DNA from: Rhynchonema sp. JSB1_4
Taxonomy: Eukaryota; Nematoda; Chromadorea; Monhysterida; Xyalidae
Assembly (NCBI GenBank): GCA_030248065.1
Contig: JASAMV010002997.1
Span: 1 to 64,000 of the forward strand
Length of the DNA stretch: 64,000 nt
Reading direction: 5' to 3'
Numbering within the stretch: position 1 is the stretch's first letter; each line of letters opens with the position of its first letter. The translations under genes were made by a program, and so were the position numbers. Below are positions 19,935 through 34,900 of the stretch, in pieces. The notes beneath the pieces are model-generated. The model saw only the letters and a program-made list of their open reading frames with translations, did no database searches and was not told the origin of the DNA.

Positions 19935-22900
19935 GTAGGTCGCAGATGTTGGGCCCGGTCCACTGAAACCGAATTGCACAAACGTAGAGAGGAAGTTGAA
20001 ACTAGCAAGCCCATTTTATTCCTTTTATGTTCGCGTTTATGTATTTCTATTTCTGTGGACCGTGGGTGTGGTCATTGATTGCCGCAGAAAACTGTTTTTT
20101 CGCATGTTAGAAAGAAGTGCAGAAAATTATAATTTTAGTTATACATTTTTGCTGAAACTCTTCGACTAATTTTCAAAGTGTCCAAACGTAAAATCACCGT
20201 CACAGTTTGCTTTTCGGAAGAATCATGTGATACCGACAAACTTAAAAAAACTCAAAGCAAGTTCGATCAATGGCTAATACTCACCTTGTTCTCCCACGAC
20301 GTTGCAGGTCTTGCCGAGCCGCTTCTAGCCGTGGCGGCCCATGCCCAACGATCCTCCAATTCCCAATCCGGTGGTAATATGAGCATGGATGAGGGCGAAA
20401 GTCTCCTGTCGCTCGCCTGCTCTGCTGGGGTACGTTGCGTTCTGAGGCTTAACGGACGGACACGTCACACTTTATTTGTTGTTTTGCAGTCTCGTTGTGG
20501 TTGGGTTTTCTGGCTGTGCTGAAAGGCTTGTGTTTCGAACAAGTTTTAGGCGCCCAGTATGCCGTAAATCTTTGCGACGACCTCTATACCCCCAGATGAT
20601 GAATTCTCTTTATTATGCTATCACCGAAAGTTTCGATCATGTTTAAGTCTAATAGAACAGCGATAGGCTGTATTTTTTGATGATTCTAGTTTTACACTAC
20701 TAAAGCCCCGAAAAATAAGAAAATTTAAATTGTATTTCATCAAAGCACATCGAATATCTTGTTGCCAATTTTCAGTATTACGAATTGGCGCAAGTGCTGC
20801 TGGCGATGCGCACCAATATCGAAGATCGAGGCTCCAAGAATGACTGCACCCCGTTAATGGAGGCGGCCAGTGCCGGTTGGTGTTGGACATTTCGGCATTT
20901 AGAGTTTGGTTGACAGCCTTTAGATGTGATTTGCAGCTAAAGTCTTCGATTTTCACCTTGAATTATCCGTTTTTTTGCACCTAAACACTGAAAATTGTAT
21001 TGGTTCGGGCAAATCACACCTGAATGTTTAAAATAAATCTCTGTTTCTGGCGTTTTTTTCGCAAATCTATCAACAAAATTTGGTTTGATTGCAGGTCATC
21101 TGGACATAGTCAAGTTGCTGATTACGTATGGCGCTGATGTGAATGCACAATCCAGCTCTGGCTGCACCCCGTTGATGTACGCGTGCGCGGGCGGACATGA
21201 GCATGTACGTTTGTTTTGGTTGTTCGCTGCCTTACAAGGGTTCCCTATCACCACCGCCAGTGGTAGTTTGTTACGCCCGAAACTTGGCGCTCTCTCAAAT
21301 GTTTGAATTGCGACGATTGCATACATTCGTAATTAGTTTCAGAAAAACGGTTTCATTCTACTTTTTTGGAATGATGAAAACGAATTGGTCTCGGGGTTTC
21401 GCACCGAATTTTTGGAGACACTAGGCGATCTAAGCATCGAGCTGTGGCGTGCTTGCATACTATTTCCAAACCAAGCTGTGCGCGAGTGTCGCACATTCAG
21501 TTTTGTGCTCCACTCTCCAAGCAGTGGTTATGTTTCATGCAGACCATATATTACTTTTGTTGGTGTGCGGTTGCACTGCGTAAGTTCCGTTGCTGCCATG
21601 ATAACAAACAACAAAAAACCTCCACAATGGAAAATCAAACGTAATGATTTTGCGTGGAACTCAAGAATTTTGTCGGTAATCTTGGTAAAAATGTTTCAGG
21701 TTGTGAACACGTTGCTTGACGCCGGTGCCGATGTGGAACTGCGGAATGAAAATGGACACTCTCCACTGATGGAGGCTGCTAGCGCTGGTGCGTTTTGCAA
21801 ATGGCTCCCTTCGTCATTCTGGAAATTGGAAAATGGAAATACTATTGATGTCCACGTTTTCCATTTCCATTTTCCAATACGACTAAGGGCATACTGGAAA
21901 ATGGGAATGAATGCCCTAAGAGCGCCCTTAGTCATAGTGGAAAATGGAAATGGAAATGCAAAAAATATTCTATGTCCAAGTTTTTCATTTCCATTTCCAT
22001 TATGACTAAGGGCATACTGAAAATGGAAAATGGAAATGAAACAAAACATTTTCTGTGTGAAATCTGACCAATCAGCTGCCGAGATTTGGGTGGAACAGAA
22101 AATGTTTTTGTCACATGTCAAAACATGACTGCTGCAGTTTCATTTCCATTTTCCATTTTCCAATATGCCCTTAGTCATGCTGGAAAATGGAAACGGAAAA
22201 CTTGGACACTTTTCCATTTGCGTTTCCAAACCTGATTGTTTTCGTCGACTTCATGATGCACTAACCTCATGTTGTTGTGACACGAACCTTGTGTCTAAAT
22301 TGTGCTGTTTTTTTTTGTCGCAGGCCACGTCAACATCGCTAAAGCACTGGTTGCGCATGGGGCCGACATTTGTGCGGTGCCGACCGGCGAGTTTAAGGTA
22401 CACAATGTCCGCTAGCCTTAAATTGATAATGACGAGAAATTTTCACTAAATATTTTTTCAGGAATCCCCACTGACCCTGGCCTCGTACAAGGGCCACCTG
22501 GAGATGGTGAAGTTCCTGCTCTCGTCTGGGCCGGCCGCCAGTGATCGAATGGTAGGTCGTTTGTTTTTATTCAAATTCGACCAACGAAAATGTTCTTACA
22601 ATATCTCAGTTTTAAACACGCATTAATCGACAATAATTACAGTCTCTCTCTCTCTCTCTCGTTTTATTTCGAGTAACCAATTCGCAATCAAATCAACAAT
22701 AATTTCTCCCTTTCGTATACTCATAGAAAAGAAAATCACAGCATCGTGCAGATCACATCAGCGTTGTTATCCTGTAGTTTCACACAAAATTCATATCATA
22801 TTCCATATTATAATTTTTATTATATTGTATTATTGTTGGTTTTTCCGGATCTTGTGTAAAGGTCTTCGCGTAAGCTTGCAGATAAAGTTTGAAATTTGAA

Positions 22901-25900
22901 ACTTCATTATATTCCGTAATTTTGTTCAGGAGGAGCTCCACACGGCACTAATGGAGGCCTCGATGGACGGACACCTTGACGTGGCCAAGAGTCTGTTAGA
23001 TGCCGATGCGCCCGTCAACCTACCAGCTGAATCCTACGAGTCACCGCTCACTCTGGCTGCTTGTGGGGGACATGTCGATCTGGTATTTATTTTCTCTTTA
23101 TTTTTTAAAATTATTTTCTCTTTCAGATAATTTTTCAATTTTGTTCTGTCAGGTGCGACTGTTGTTGGACCGAGGCGCGCATCTGGAAGATCCGAACGAT
23201 GAAGGTTACACGCCATTGATGGAAGCTGCTAGAGAGGTAAGGGGACTCATTTGCTGGGTTGGAAAGTTGGAAGTCTTTGTTGTTTGTTAGCAATTACCTC
23301 GATATTTGTACATTAATTGGCTCTGCCTAGGGGATTTTCGCCATGCCTAAGTCAAATATCAAAAAGTACGAACGTCGAGCGTCTTATGCATTGCGTGCAT
23401 GATGTCGAACTCGTGACACGTAATTGAGGCCGGTCATATGTTTCTGTCCCTCCATAACTAATTGTCATGAAACTGAACGTGTGATAGCAATGTCGGAGTG
23501 TATGTATATGGTCATAATGGAAAATGGAAATGGAAAGGAAAAGTATTTTCGATTTCATCGAATTAAAAATTCTAAACCCTGACAAATAGTACTCAAAAGT
23601 TAAAAAAACATAGCATTAATTTAATCATCATAATTTTTCAGGGTCATGTCGATTCAATCGCGCTATTGCTTGATCGCGGGGCTGACATCAACGTACAAAC
23701 AGACGAGACGGGCGAGACTGCGCTGACATTGGCGGCGTGTGGAGGATTCAGGTGGGTATGGTGAACTTGGCTTATTGATGCCGTGTATAGGAGCAATGTG
23801 TGTGTGTTTGTGTACACAACTTCGTGGTGATTCTCAGTTGTCTGTGTCTGCCACCTGCCTGCTTTCATTTGAAATCCATTTTCTCTCAGGAGCCAGCATT
23901 GTTTTTGTGTAATTTTTGACTTCGCATACTTTTTTTTATTTAGTATTCAAATCAAATGAATGATCGTTCATTCATAACGGATCTCTGATCACTCAACGTG
24001 ACCGTGCGTGACCACCTTATTTCCAGATGAAACAAAAGAGAATTGCGTTCTTCGTAGGCCTTTCGGTTCCGAATAGATCAGTTCAGTTCGGTCCTCCCTC
24101 TGAAATGATTTTCACGTCCTTCAAAGTACTATTTGGTGTGTCTCTACCAAGAGTCAAATTTAAAGGCCGTTTTCGCCTCCACATTTGAATCGTCTAAACT
24201 ACCGTACAAAATCTCAAAAAATCGGGTTTTTCAACATTTTGTCTGGATTTTGTTTGTCTGGATTTTTTCTGGATTTTGTCCGGTGCCCAACAGTTCAGAA
24301 AAAAATCCCGACATAAAATTCTTGCCCATTTTCCAACGTGAGCACTATTTACAGAGACGTGGTTGAGCTGTTGGTTGCGCGTGGGGCCGACCTCGATCTC
24401 GGGGCGAATAGTCCGCTGATGGAAGCAGCACAGGAAGGACATTTGGATGTGGTCAAGTTTCTCATCAAGGAAATACAGCAGCATGATGATATATCGGTGC
24501 GTTGGTTGGGCTTATGTATGCTTGTATTCATGTTGTTTCTGATTTTGGGGACTTTTGCCACATTTGCAACTGACCGATAATCAAATGTTTTCGTCTTGCG
24601 AATTTGCACGTCTAGTTAAGGTCGCGAAATCAGCAAGGGCAAGTCTGACACTCCGATTTTTTGACTGAAATATCTGCCTGCACATGCACATGTGTCTGAG
24701 AGGTGTCGAGCTTTGTGAATCTGTGCAATACCGGAAAAAATAACTTCATGAGCAAATAATACGTAATACGCAGCCATCTTGGTGGGTGTCGAGCCCATTT
24801 AGTGGCGCTTCAGACAGAATGTGTATCGGTTTTGCCCAATTTACCACAAATTGAAAAATGATAATAGTAATAATGTCAAGTTGCGACGCTGCTATTTTCC
24901 CCATGGACACTCTTCGTTTGTTAGTTTCCATTTTTCACCAATTTTGTTTTTTTTTGGGTTCAAGTCGATTCCTGAATTTTCAAGGTCGACGTCGCCACAG
25001 CCACCGGTGACACGGCACTGACCTACGCGGCTGAGAACGGACACATGGAGGTGTGCGCTGCGTTGGTCGATGCCGGCGCTAATGTGGTGCGTTTTTGACT
25101 GCATAATTAAGAAATACATTTTTTGCCCTCTTCGCTGACTCGCGAAAATTATATTTGGACAGATATTGGGTTGGTAGATCAGAGAAACAACTGTGAATGC
25201 GAAATAAATTATGTTTGGTTCCTGGCACTTTTGGTTGTTTCTGATTCGTGTGTTTCTGTATGACCTCTGAAAGAAACACCGTTGGTGATGGTGAAAGCAA
25301 GCAGTTTAGTGTGCGTGTTAGCATGGAACCGGCGACGCAAGCGAATTGCTTTCCCCGTCACTGCTGTGCGCGCAATGTTGGAACACGCTTACTGGCTTAC
25401 GGATGGTATTGTATTGATTGCTGCCAAAATTACACATGTGCCAGAGGTCGCAATCGGGCTGGGTTTGGCCGGTCCGGCCCGATTCGCCGATTATCGGCCC
25501 AAAGTTGGCCAAAGCTCGGCTCGGCCCGAATTTTTGGGTCAGGTATTTATCCGATTTTTATCATAATATTTGCGATGTTTTCTGAACCTTTTTTTGCTGG
25601 TAAATTCATTGTTTTCAATGAAAAAGTTGTCAGATACGCAGGTACTTAGCACCTACTTACCCAATTCGTCACAAATTTTAGTTTTTTTACAAAAAATCGC
25701 AATTTTTTTAGTAAATTTAGCCACTTCAGAAACTTCGGGCCGGCCATCCCGGCCCGGCCCATCGCCCCGAATCTCCGGCCCGAGCTCGGGCTGGCCCGAT
25801 TGCGACCCCTGATATGTGCAATACGATTCGGTCATTTATGCTTGCAAGGATCATTTGTCTCTGGTTTGGTCACCACACCATTCCACCAAATCAACTTGAT

Positions 25901-28900
25901 GTCCTGCAACAGCTCATGTTTCACGCAGGAATGACTTGCACAAACAAATTGTCAGTAGTCGGTGACGCGTAGTGTTCGTCCGGAATTGTTTTGAAAAAAA
26001 ACCGTACAATTAATAACGCCTGAATTGGTTTGAAAAAATAACCATCATAGATATACAATTAGTTAAGTTTCAAATTGGCGCCATTGCCTGATTCAGGATC
26101 ACGACGCCGAGGGTGGCAGTACCCCGTTGATGAAGGCGTGCAAAGCGGGACATTACGCCGTCTGTGCGTACCTACTTGCCAATGCTGCACAGGTTCGAAT
26201 GAAATACGATATATGTAGATTTGTTCCGGTTTTTCTTTCTTGAGTATAATTCAACAGTTGCGTGTGCTCAAATTCTAAAAAATGTGTCGAAAAAATTGGA
26301 CGGGAGCTTGGTGGCCTTGCAAGATCAGGATCGGTCGGTGCACGAATAAATTTGGTTTCAGACCACCAGACCTGAAGTTCACAAGAAAAAAGAATTCCCC
26401 GTCTGAAACCGGATTCGCTCTTGTGTGTACTGATTATGGCAGATGACCAAAAACCTTCCTTTTTCCGCATATTGTTCGAGTTTGACCATGCAACCTGTCC
26501 ACGAGTTGCGATCGCCTCAGGTCCACATTGTCCAGGCAATCAGTCAGTCAGCCAGATCGTAGACACATTCCACACACACACACACACACACACACACAGC
26601 CTCTGTAGTTCCTGGTCCGGCGAGGCGGTTTGTGTACTGTGTACCTACCCATGTTTTCGGAGAGGTGGTCAGCGGAATCAGGAAAAAGATAGCCTTTTTC
26701 TATCCTGTTCTATTTACGGAAAAATCCTCCAAAAAGGGTATTTTGGCGACTTTTGATACATTGGCGTAAAAATTACCCATTTAAGGCCCAAAAATGCCCA
26801 CGTTTGGACAAAAAATGGGTATTTTGGGCAAAGATTGGATAAAGTAGTTTACCTGGAGAGGCGGTTAGTGCACTAGTGTACCTTGGTCGCGGCGGTTAGT
26901 GTACCCCCATGGAACTGCACTGCACATGGGCACGTGTCAATAATTGTGCCCTAGTCGAAGCTTTTTTTTAATATTTCTGCACTTTTATCCGTCTGCGTTG
27001 CTCAGTCATTCGGGTGGAAAATACAGGTTAGGCATTTCCAGCCAGCTCAGTGCTGGTTGAAAAATGGCAATTAAATGATCTGTAGCAGCTATGCTTTTTT
27101 GGTTATATTCCTGAAAGGCAGAAAATATAAATGAATAAAGATCTCAACATTCTCCGTTTAGGTGAACAAAGTGACGCAAGCCAATGACGAGTCTCCATTA
27201 AGTCTTGCCTGCGCGAATGGCAGATTCGATGTTGCACGCTTGCTGCTGGAGAACGGCGCCAATCCGAATTATACGTTCAAAGTTGGTTGCTGGCTGACAA
27301 TATTGTATTTTGTCGATTGAGGTCTCGTGGTGATGGCGTTAGAACAAGAATGTACTCAACCTATTGCTGGAGTGGATTTGCGTAAATGACTCACGGGACG
27401 GTTGAAACTTGAGCTGACGCGTACTGCCCGGTCCGCCGCTTGTTTTTTTTGTTCAGGAAAACTAGCGTTGGTGTTGTCGTTGTTGAACTATCATGCCCAA
27501 GCCCTGGTACACGATTTTCTGAAATATTCTAAACATGGTTATATATGTTTTGTACGTGTCATGGATAGTTTCATTTTTCATCATGACTAGTTTCGTGCCA
27601 GGGATTATTTTTTCAAATTTGGGCTAGTAGCAAGAAGCTGGTAAAATCAAACATTTAGTAGCTTTTTTGCCGCTGAAAAGCCAATTTACAAGCTTTTTTG
27701 GCTAAAATACAAAATTTAGTAGCTTTTAGGCTATTAACTTTGAAAATTTACTAGGTTTTAGAAAAATTTAGCAGCTAAAAAGCTACTAAATTAGGTTAAA
27801 AAATCCATGTTTCGTGCTCTTATTATCCGTGGATTGCGTATGACATTGCCGATTGGGCGAAATTGGGGAATCCCAGATGCAAATTATACCTAAACCTCGT
27901 AATTCTTAGATACAAATCTAAAAATTCTTAAAAAAACATGGTCCCACTACTTGCGCAGGACAATAGCACGTGTATCATCGAAGCGGCCCGTAATGGACAC
28001 ACCACGATTGTGCAATTGTTGTTGGACTGGCCCGGCATACGACTGCCCGAATTCCATTCGGTTGGTGGCTGGGTTAGTTTGCGTCTCGGAACTCGTCTGA
28101 GCGTTAGCCTGTCGTTCTTGTCAAGGCGCAGGTTGATCTGATTTTCGAAATCTTCCAACTGGATTTTGTTTTTAGCCTGGAGATGAGAGTCTTAAGAGCG
28201 TGATATTCGAACCAAGTATTTGCGTCTGCAACCAAAATGTGGAAATTCTGTGAGCATATTTTTGTGCCTTACCGACGCAATTTTTAGGCTCCAGTAGTAA
28301 TTTAGGCAAGACATGATAAGACTAGAAGTCCAAAATATTTTCAAAATAAGCTGATCCCAGGTGTCATACAACGCTCTCGCATCTCGAAAAAACCACTCAT
28401 ATATGACGGTCAACCATTGCAGGTGCCACCGACTCTACAAGAACTGGCAGCTAGTGCCACAGGCGAACAGAAAGATGCGAATCATGGTGGTTCGATGACG
28501 GCAGCCGAGACGATGCAAAAGTACAGTTGCGCCGTGCAGGCGGCTGCGGCGAAACAGGCAAAGTCGATCGCGATGGCCACGAATACAACACAGCAACAGG
28601 TTGGTTTGGCGTTATTTTATTGAGTGATTTGACCATGATGAACAGTACGGTATCTGACTGGGGTAGGACTGGGTTTTTGTTGTGACACATTTCTAAGCCT
28701 CTTTGATGTAGTGCATTTCTAATGCAGCGGTTTTCTTCAGTCACTTTGTCCATTTATTCTCATCTCTCTCACAAGAAGAACGACAAATGTGTGAGGGTTG
28801 GACCGGGTGACATTCTCTTTCATCATTATCACCAATTATTTTTTATCGAACGAAATTCGACAACAGCATCGAGTTTGTTTGGCCACTGAAACTGTCGATC

Positions 28901-31900
28901 AATGTTTCAGCCTGCCAACAACAAAGCCGCACCAACACAGGGTACAACACTTTTCGCAACACAACAACAACAACAGCCAGTGAAGCCGAAGGCCAAGTAC
29001 CAGACGCCACTACAGATGAGCGCGCTGCAACACGCGATTGAGAAAATGAGTTTGGCCGATGCGAAAAGCGCACTGGATGCGTCGAATTTGAGACTCGGTG
29101 GGGATTAGGGGACGTTTATTCGCTGTGTACTTGTTCATAGATGTTCATAGATGTTCGTTTTGCGTCAAGAGTGCTTCAGAGTTATGTGCAGTTGCAGTAG
29201 AATGTGAAACGAATGCGAAAGCTCGCGAGAATAGTGACTGATGGTGAAAATTACGAATTTTTCCACGACTAGGTTGTCAAGATGTCAATAATTGCACCAG
29301 CACTTGTTGTTGTTTCTGAGATGGCAGGCACTATTGTTATTAACTGCATTTGCACGAATTTGCATTTGACTCGCACATTTGAGTCTAGTTAAGTGCGGGT
29401 TTCTAAGACCTCCGAAGTGTGGTAAACAGGCGATCATCAGAAAATGGTCGTTCATCTTGTCTAAAAAAATTGCGTTGGCTGAGGAAAAGATGGCAATTGG
29501 TGTCGCGGTCCACAAAACATTGTATTTGGGTTGCCTGATGTCAACCCAAGGTACAAATACGCATTCAAAGCAACTAATTGCAGAGACCCTGACCGACCTG
29601 GCTGCGAGTGCCAATCTATTGGAGCAGACACAAGGTGTTGACGTCGGTGCTCCATCCGGCACGACCACGATTCTGTCAGCGACGGCTGCGGCGCCACTGG
29701 CTGGCATTGAGGAGGACGATCTGTTGACCAGTCAGATGTTGCTGCAGCAGGTGGGTTTTGGGTTGGACTTGGATTGGGGAATTTGTGTACGTATATTGGA
29801 CTTTGACGTGAAGAGGACAACGGAAAATTTCGTTGAAGTTGGAAAACAAATGAGGCTGATTGACTTTTTTCCCGTCGTCTGCATTGCAGCAAGCGTGCGA
29901 GACAGCGCGTTCATCATTAACCTGATATTTCGGACCACGCACGGTGTAGAAATTTTGATTCTCGTGTAAACTACTGTTTGAGCGGCGGACCTTTCGGGCC
30001 TGTTTCAAGTTTTGGCGCCCGTATTTCAGCTAGAATGCTTCTCGCATCAAATTTCTAACGGCTCATGATTATGGGCACAATATCTTCAATGCAACATTGT
30101 GTCCCCCCATCACGCAGGCGCACAGCACCGTTCTGAAACAAGCGGGTTCGAAACTGAGTGAGTCCGAGATCAACCAATTGAGCGAATTACTCAAACAACA
30201 ACTCAAGAACTATTTTCCCAACTATTCCGCCGCCAGTCTCGCCACGCTGTTGCAGGTTGGACGAATTGATTTTGGACCTGTTGTCATGTTTTTACGTTTT
30301 TGTGTGTACTCGCTTTTCTGGATCGTCGTTCAGATCCATGTGGAACAAATAGTTTATACAATTTATTTGTAAAAGTAAAATTTATCGGTTTATAGTAATG
30401 TGGTCAAATCATCTCGTCAAATAAACTCGTCGAACACATGTATTAGTTTTCGCGCTCGTTTGAGGCTCATGTGTTCGACGACTTTCTTTGATGAGATGAT
30501 TTGACGACAAAACCATTAGCCAATTTACCTCCTGCGTGCGTACAAAGTGCGCAGCTTGCTATAACAGGTAATTAATTGTCAGGTCGAACTCTGTTCGCGA
30601 GGCACCGAAAACTTGTCCAAGAAATACTAATTTTCGACAAAAACAACGATAAAAGAACTTCGAAACTCAACAAAAAGAACGGCGTTGTGCGGCACAACGA
30701 ATAGCCGCGTGACCGGGAACGTGGACGAAATTACCGACGTTAATTTCATGTTTTTGTAGTTTTTGTCTCGAATTCGCAGATGAACGAGGGCGCGCTATCC
30801 AAGGCACTGCCCGACGTGCCACCTTCGTTTATGCTGCCAACAACGGTCAAGCCGTCGCAAGCCGATACCACGACGACAAGCACGGCTGGGCTGAAGCGAA
30901 AGGCATCCGCACCGAATATGACCACGCCCGCCAGCAATGTGGAGACGGCCGTGAAGGATCTGAAGAAGTTGCAGGTACGGGGCGCCGGCCCTGTAAAGGC
31001 AAACTATGTACACCAACACCAGCCCGATTTCGCAGGTGGCGGACTTGCAAAACGAATAGAAAGAGGAAATCCTCATGCTCCATTTTGTATTCAACAACGT
31101 GTAACATTTCCCGAATCAGCAGCCACGTCAGAATGTTTCACCAATCTGCCACCTCCGGAATCGGGCTCGTATTGGCGCATTGTTTAGTTACCTTCTTTCA
31201 CTCTGCGTGAATTGTTCGTTGAATGCCCTCCCCGATCTGCACCTGGCTTCCTGGTCTGCTGACCGCCATTATGTTCCAATAATAGCTATTAATGCTGACC
31301 GAAAATTACGGCGATTGCAGAGACTTTTTTTAATCATATTGTTGGGGTAGGGGTAAACTGTAAAATGTCATCTCCACTTGTTTATCACAGCCGAAAATAC
31401 TTTTATTCTGAGAAATGAAATTAGCGGAGAAATGTTCCACTCACATCGTAAGTAGTTCGTCATATCTGAACCAATTAATTTCATGAACCTTCGCCTACGA
31501 ATGAAAAACAAATTATTGTGTCGTGTCACGTTACAAGTTTCACTTTTTGCACATGCAGGAATCGGGAACAACCAAAGTGCAAGGCACGCAGACGGGTGCA
31601 AGCACACGAACGGCCGCTGTACCACCAGCACCACCGAAACAGGTGCGGGATTTTTATTGTTTTAGTCGTTTTGTAGTTTTATTTTGTGCGTGGAATTCGG
31701 TGAAAGGTCCGAGCTTTGGTTGTTCACGTCATAATTTCCCTGATTTTTGATCAACGCTTTTTTTGACGATTTGTTTCAAACGAATGCCAATAATATACGG
31801 TTTGTTCGAAGTTATGTCTAAAGATCATCTTCAAAGTTTGATATGCAAGTTAGAACCGACTTAGACCGATCCCGAATTTTGATGCCGAGCAGACAATGAA

Positions 31901-34900
31901 CCAGTGTAGTTCCTGGGGGGAGGGGGTCCCCCTCTCGGGTACGCTATCTCCCCCTCGGCTGGTACACTATCCCCCTATCTCCCCCTCCGGGTACACTATC
32001 TCCCCAATTTTTGCCTAAAATGGCCATTTTTAGGCCTAAAATGGGCATTTTTAGCCCTAAAATGTGTGATTTTCAGGTCAATGTTCTCAAAAGTCGCCAA
32101 AATACCCTTTTTATGAAGAATTTTTTTCCGAAAAGGGGCAAAAATAGGTCAAATTTTCTAACTCAAAAAGTGACTTTTTCCCGAATTTGGGTCTTCCCCC
32201 CCCTCGGGGGTACACTATCTCCCCCTCCGAAAAAAACGGAGGGTCCGCTATCTCCCCCTCTGGACCAGGAACTACACTGCAATGAACGCTCCTCGTCCGT
32301 CACAGAAGGCTTTTGAAAAAACGCTAGTGAAAAAGAAAACAGAAAGCTGATATTTTACTACTGACTGAAAATGTACCGAACCACATAATTATCTTGTATG
32401 CAGACGACCTTACCGCATCCGCCCGGCGTCCAAACCAAAGTCACCACGAAACGCCTGCCCGACGGATCGGTGGTGCGCAGTGATGGCACGGTGGTGAAGA
32501 AAGACGGTTGTATCGTGCGCACCGGTCAACAGTTCGATTTCGCGACACCGCCGCCGCCCAGTGCGCAGACGCAACAGAGGAAGGGTGCGTTTTTGACGAG
32601 TGGGCATGATTTGGATGGATAATATGATAGTATTTTATCGAGTTTGTAACATTCGAGTTTGAGGGTATGCTATACGATTGTTACGACCGCGAGTTTTTGT
32701 CGCTGTCGTGGTGTTTTCAAAGTTCCGCTAATTCCTGGTAGCTCGAAAATCATTCTGTCTAGTCTGAGTGGTTACTTTTCAATGGAAAGGGATTTCATTG
32801 ACGGTTTTAATTTTGTGAACGCAGTAATCCGTCACGTAGTAGCAGTGATCACGTGCGTGGTGCGCGACTTTTGAATCGTGCTTTTTTTAACAATCGTCAC
32901 AAAACTCATTCGATCACAAGGTTTCGAATCCTTTTATAGCGCGTATGTGCTGGTGTTGTTGTTCGGCAGATCATCACATCGCATTGTTTTCGGGAATTCA
33001 TTCTTGATTTTGTCATTTGAACGTTGATGATGATGAACCTTATCAAATGTTGCAGGATCGCTGCCCAAGAAGGTAAACGCATCGACTCAAGTCGAGGTGC
33101 CGCTGGCTGGTGCCAACAAGGCGGCCTCCGCTTCCACCACCGCCATTGACCTCAACACGCAGGTAGGGTTGGCGGGGTTATCGTTCGAGATTGTTTTTCA
33201 TTTGATTATTTGTGCAGTATTTTGCTTCAGCAACATTTCGTGGAATTAAAGTGGCCTCCCGTTCTGGAGGCGTAGTTATGTAGCTCTAAAACATCACTGA
33301 TTCTTGACCATGTATGCAAAATAACGCCACTGTGGGAACGAACTCACAGAGCGACAGAGTTCCCGACATGGGTTGACTTGTGTCCAACTGCTTGGTGGTG
33401 CAATTCACTTTCACTTACATGCCCGTAATGAACTTGATGTTTCACACACCTACAATTGCAGACTGAAAGCAACCACGATACAGCATTGACGCTGGCCTGT
33501 GCGGGCGGGCATATCGACCTCGTCAACCTGTTGTTGAATAGAGGCGCTGACCTGGAACATCGGGACAAAAAGGTTTGGTTTTGTTTGGGTGATTGTTTTG
33601 TTTTTGGCTGTTTTGTTCGTTTATGGTAACTTGCGAATTGAGAATTTTCCGGAGTGACAAAAGCAACATTTGCAATCTGATAAGTGCATTTGACAGAACA
33701 TTTTCGCGCCGGATGCATGTCAGGTGCTGGGCTATTGCAGAAACGGTGGTATCAATATAAATCATTTGAAACAATTACTATGCGCCAAAGGCCAAAGACA
33801 AGTTCATGCTGCGCAGAAAACTCTCTGCCGAGTCTATTCACATTCTATGTATGCCAATTATATGACAGTTGATCAATAGAACGACAGTTAGGAAGAACAT
33901 GAGCGAACAAATCATTTTGCATCTAATAACTGGAGTAGCGCGTCGTTATGTTTTCCGGTTGCCGATTTTGCCTTGGTGTTTAGTCACACGCGGACGTTCG
34001 GTGCACTGGTACATCGTCAGTGCGCATACCCGAAGTCCAAGATAAGCATTGATGTTGAACAACCTTGCAGGGTTTCACACCCCTAATCCTGGCCGCCACG
34101 GCCGGTCATGTCTCGTCCGTCGAGGCCCTCTTGAATGCGGGCGCCAAATTGGAAGCCATGTCGGAACGCACGAAGGACACCGCACTTTCTTTGGCCTGCT
34201 CGGGGGGACGCAAGGAGGTATTTGGGGGCTGGAGTTTGGATTTTGGTGGAGCTTGGCTGCCAGAGTAATAATGCAGAAACCAATATATTATGATGATATG
34301 TAATGCCCTGATTTGTCAACAGATAATTCCTGAGCAGTAGTCCTCGGATTAGTTCCACCGACGGAAATGTTTCGTTCATAGCGTATTTAAAATATTAATG
34401 TGATTACTTTTCGATGCTTTCTTCGTGGCGAAAATAATAAATGACTCGAAATGAAAAATGGACAGCAAAACACTGAATGGTAAGGCTATTTTTTCGAGGG
34501 CAGACCGTCTGCACAGAACGCCTTGTCGGTCAATAACATGGTCTGGAGCGTTGATGGAGCCATATCAACCGCCGGTCAAAAAGTACTTTAGAATAACCGT
34601 TAAGTAGCTTTTCTGGCCGGGCTCAATGTACAAAGTGCGTCAACCATGTTCCAATAAGCCCCTGTTCACTGCCAGGTTGTCGAGCTGCTGCTGAAACGCG
34701 GTGCGAACAAGGAGCATCGCAATGTCAGTGACTACACGCCGTTGAGTCTGGCCGCGTCCGGGGGTTACGTCGACATCGTTCTGCTGCTGTTGAATGCCGG
34801 CGCTGAGATCAACTCGCGTACTGGAAGCAAGGTAAACTCAACAAAAGTGTTTTGGCCTGGTTGTTTTGTGTTCCTCTCAGAAACAAGCTGCACGCGTTAT

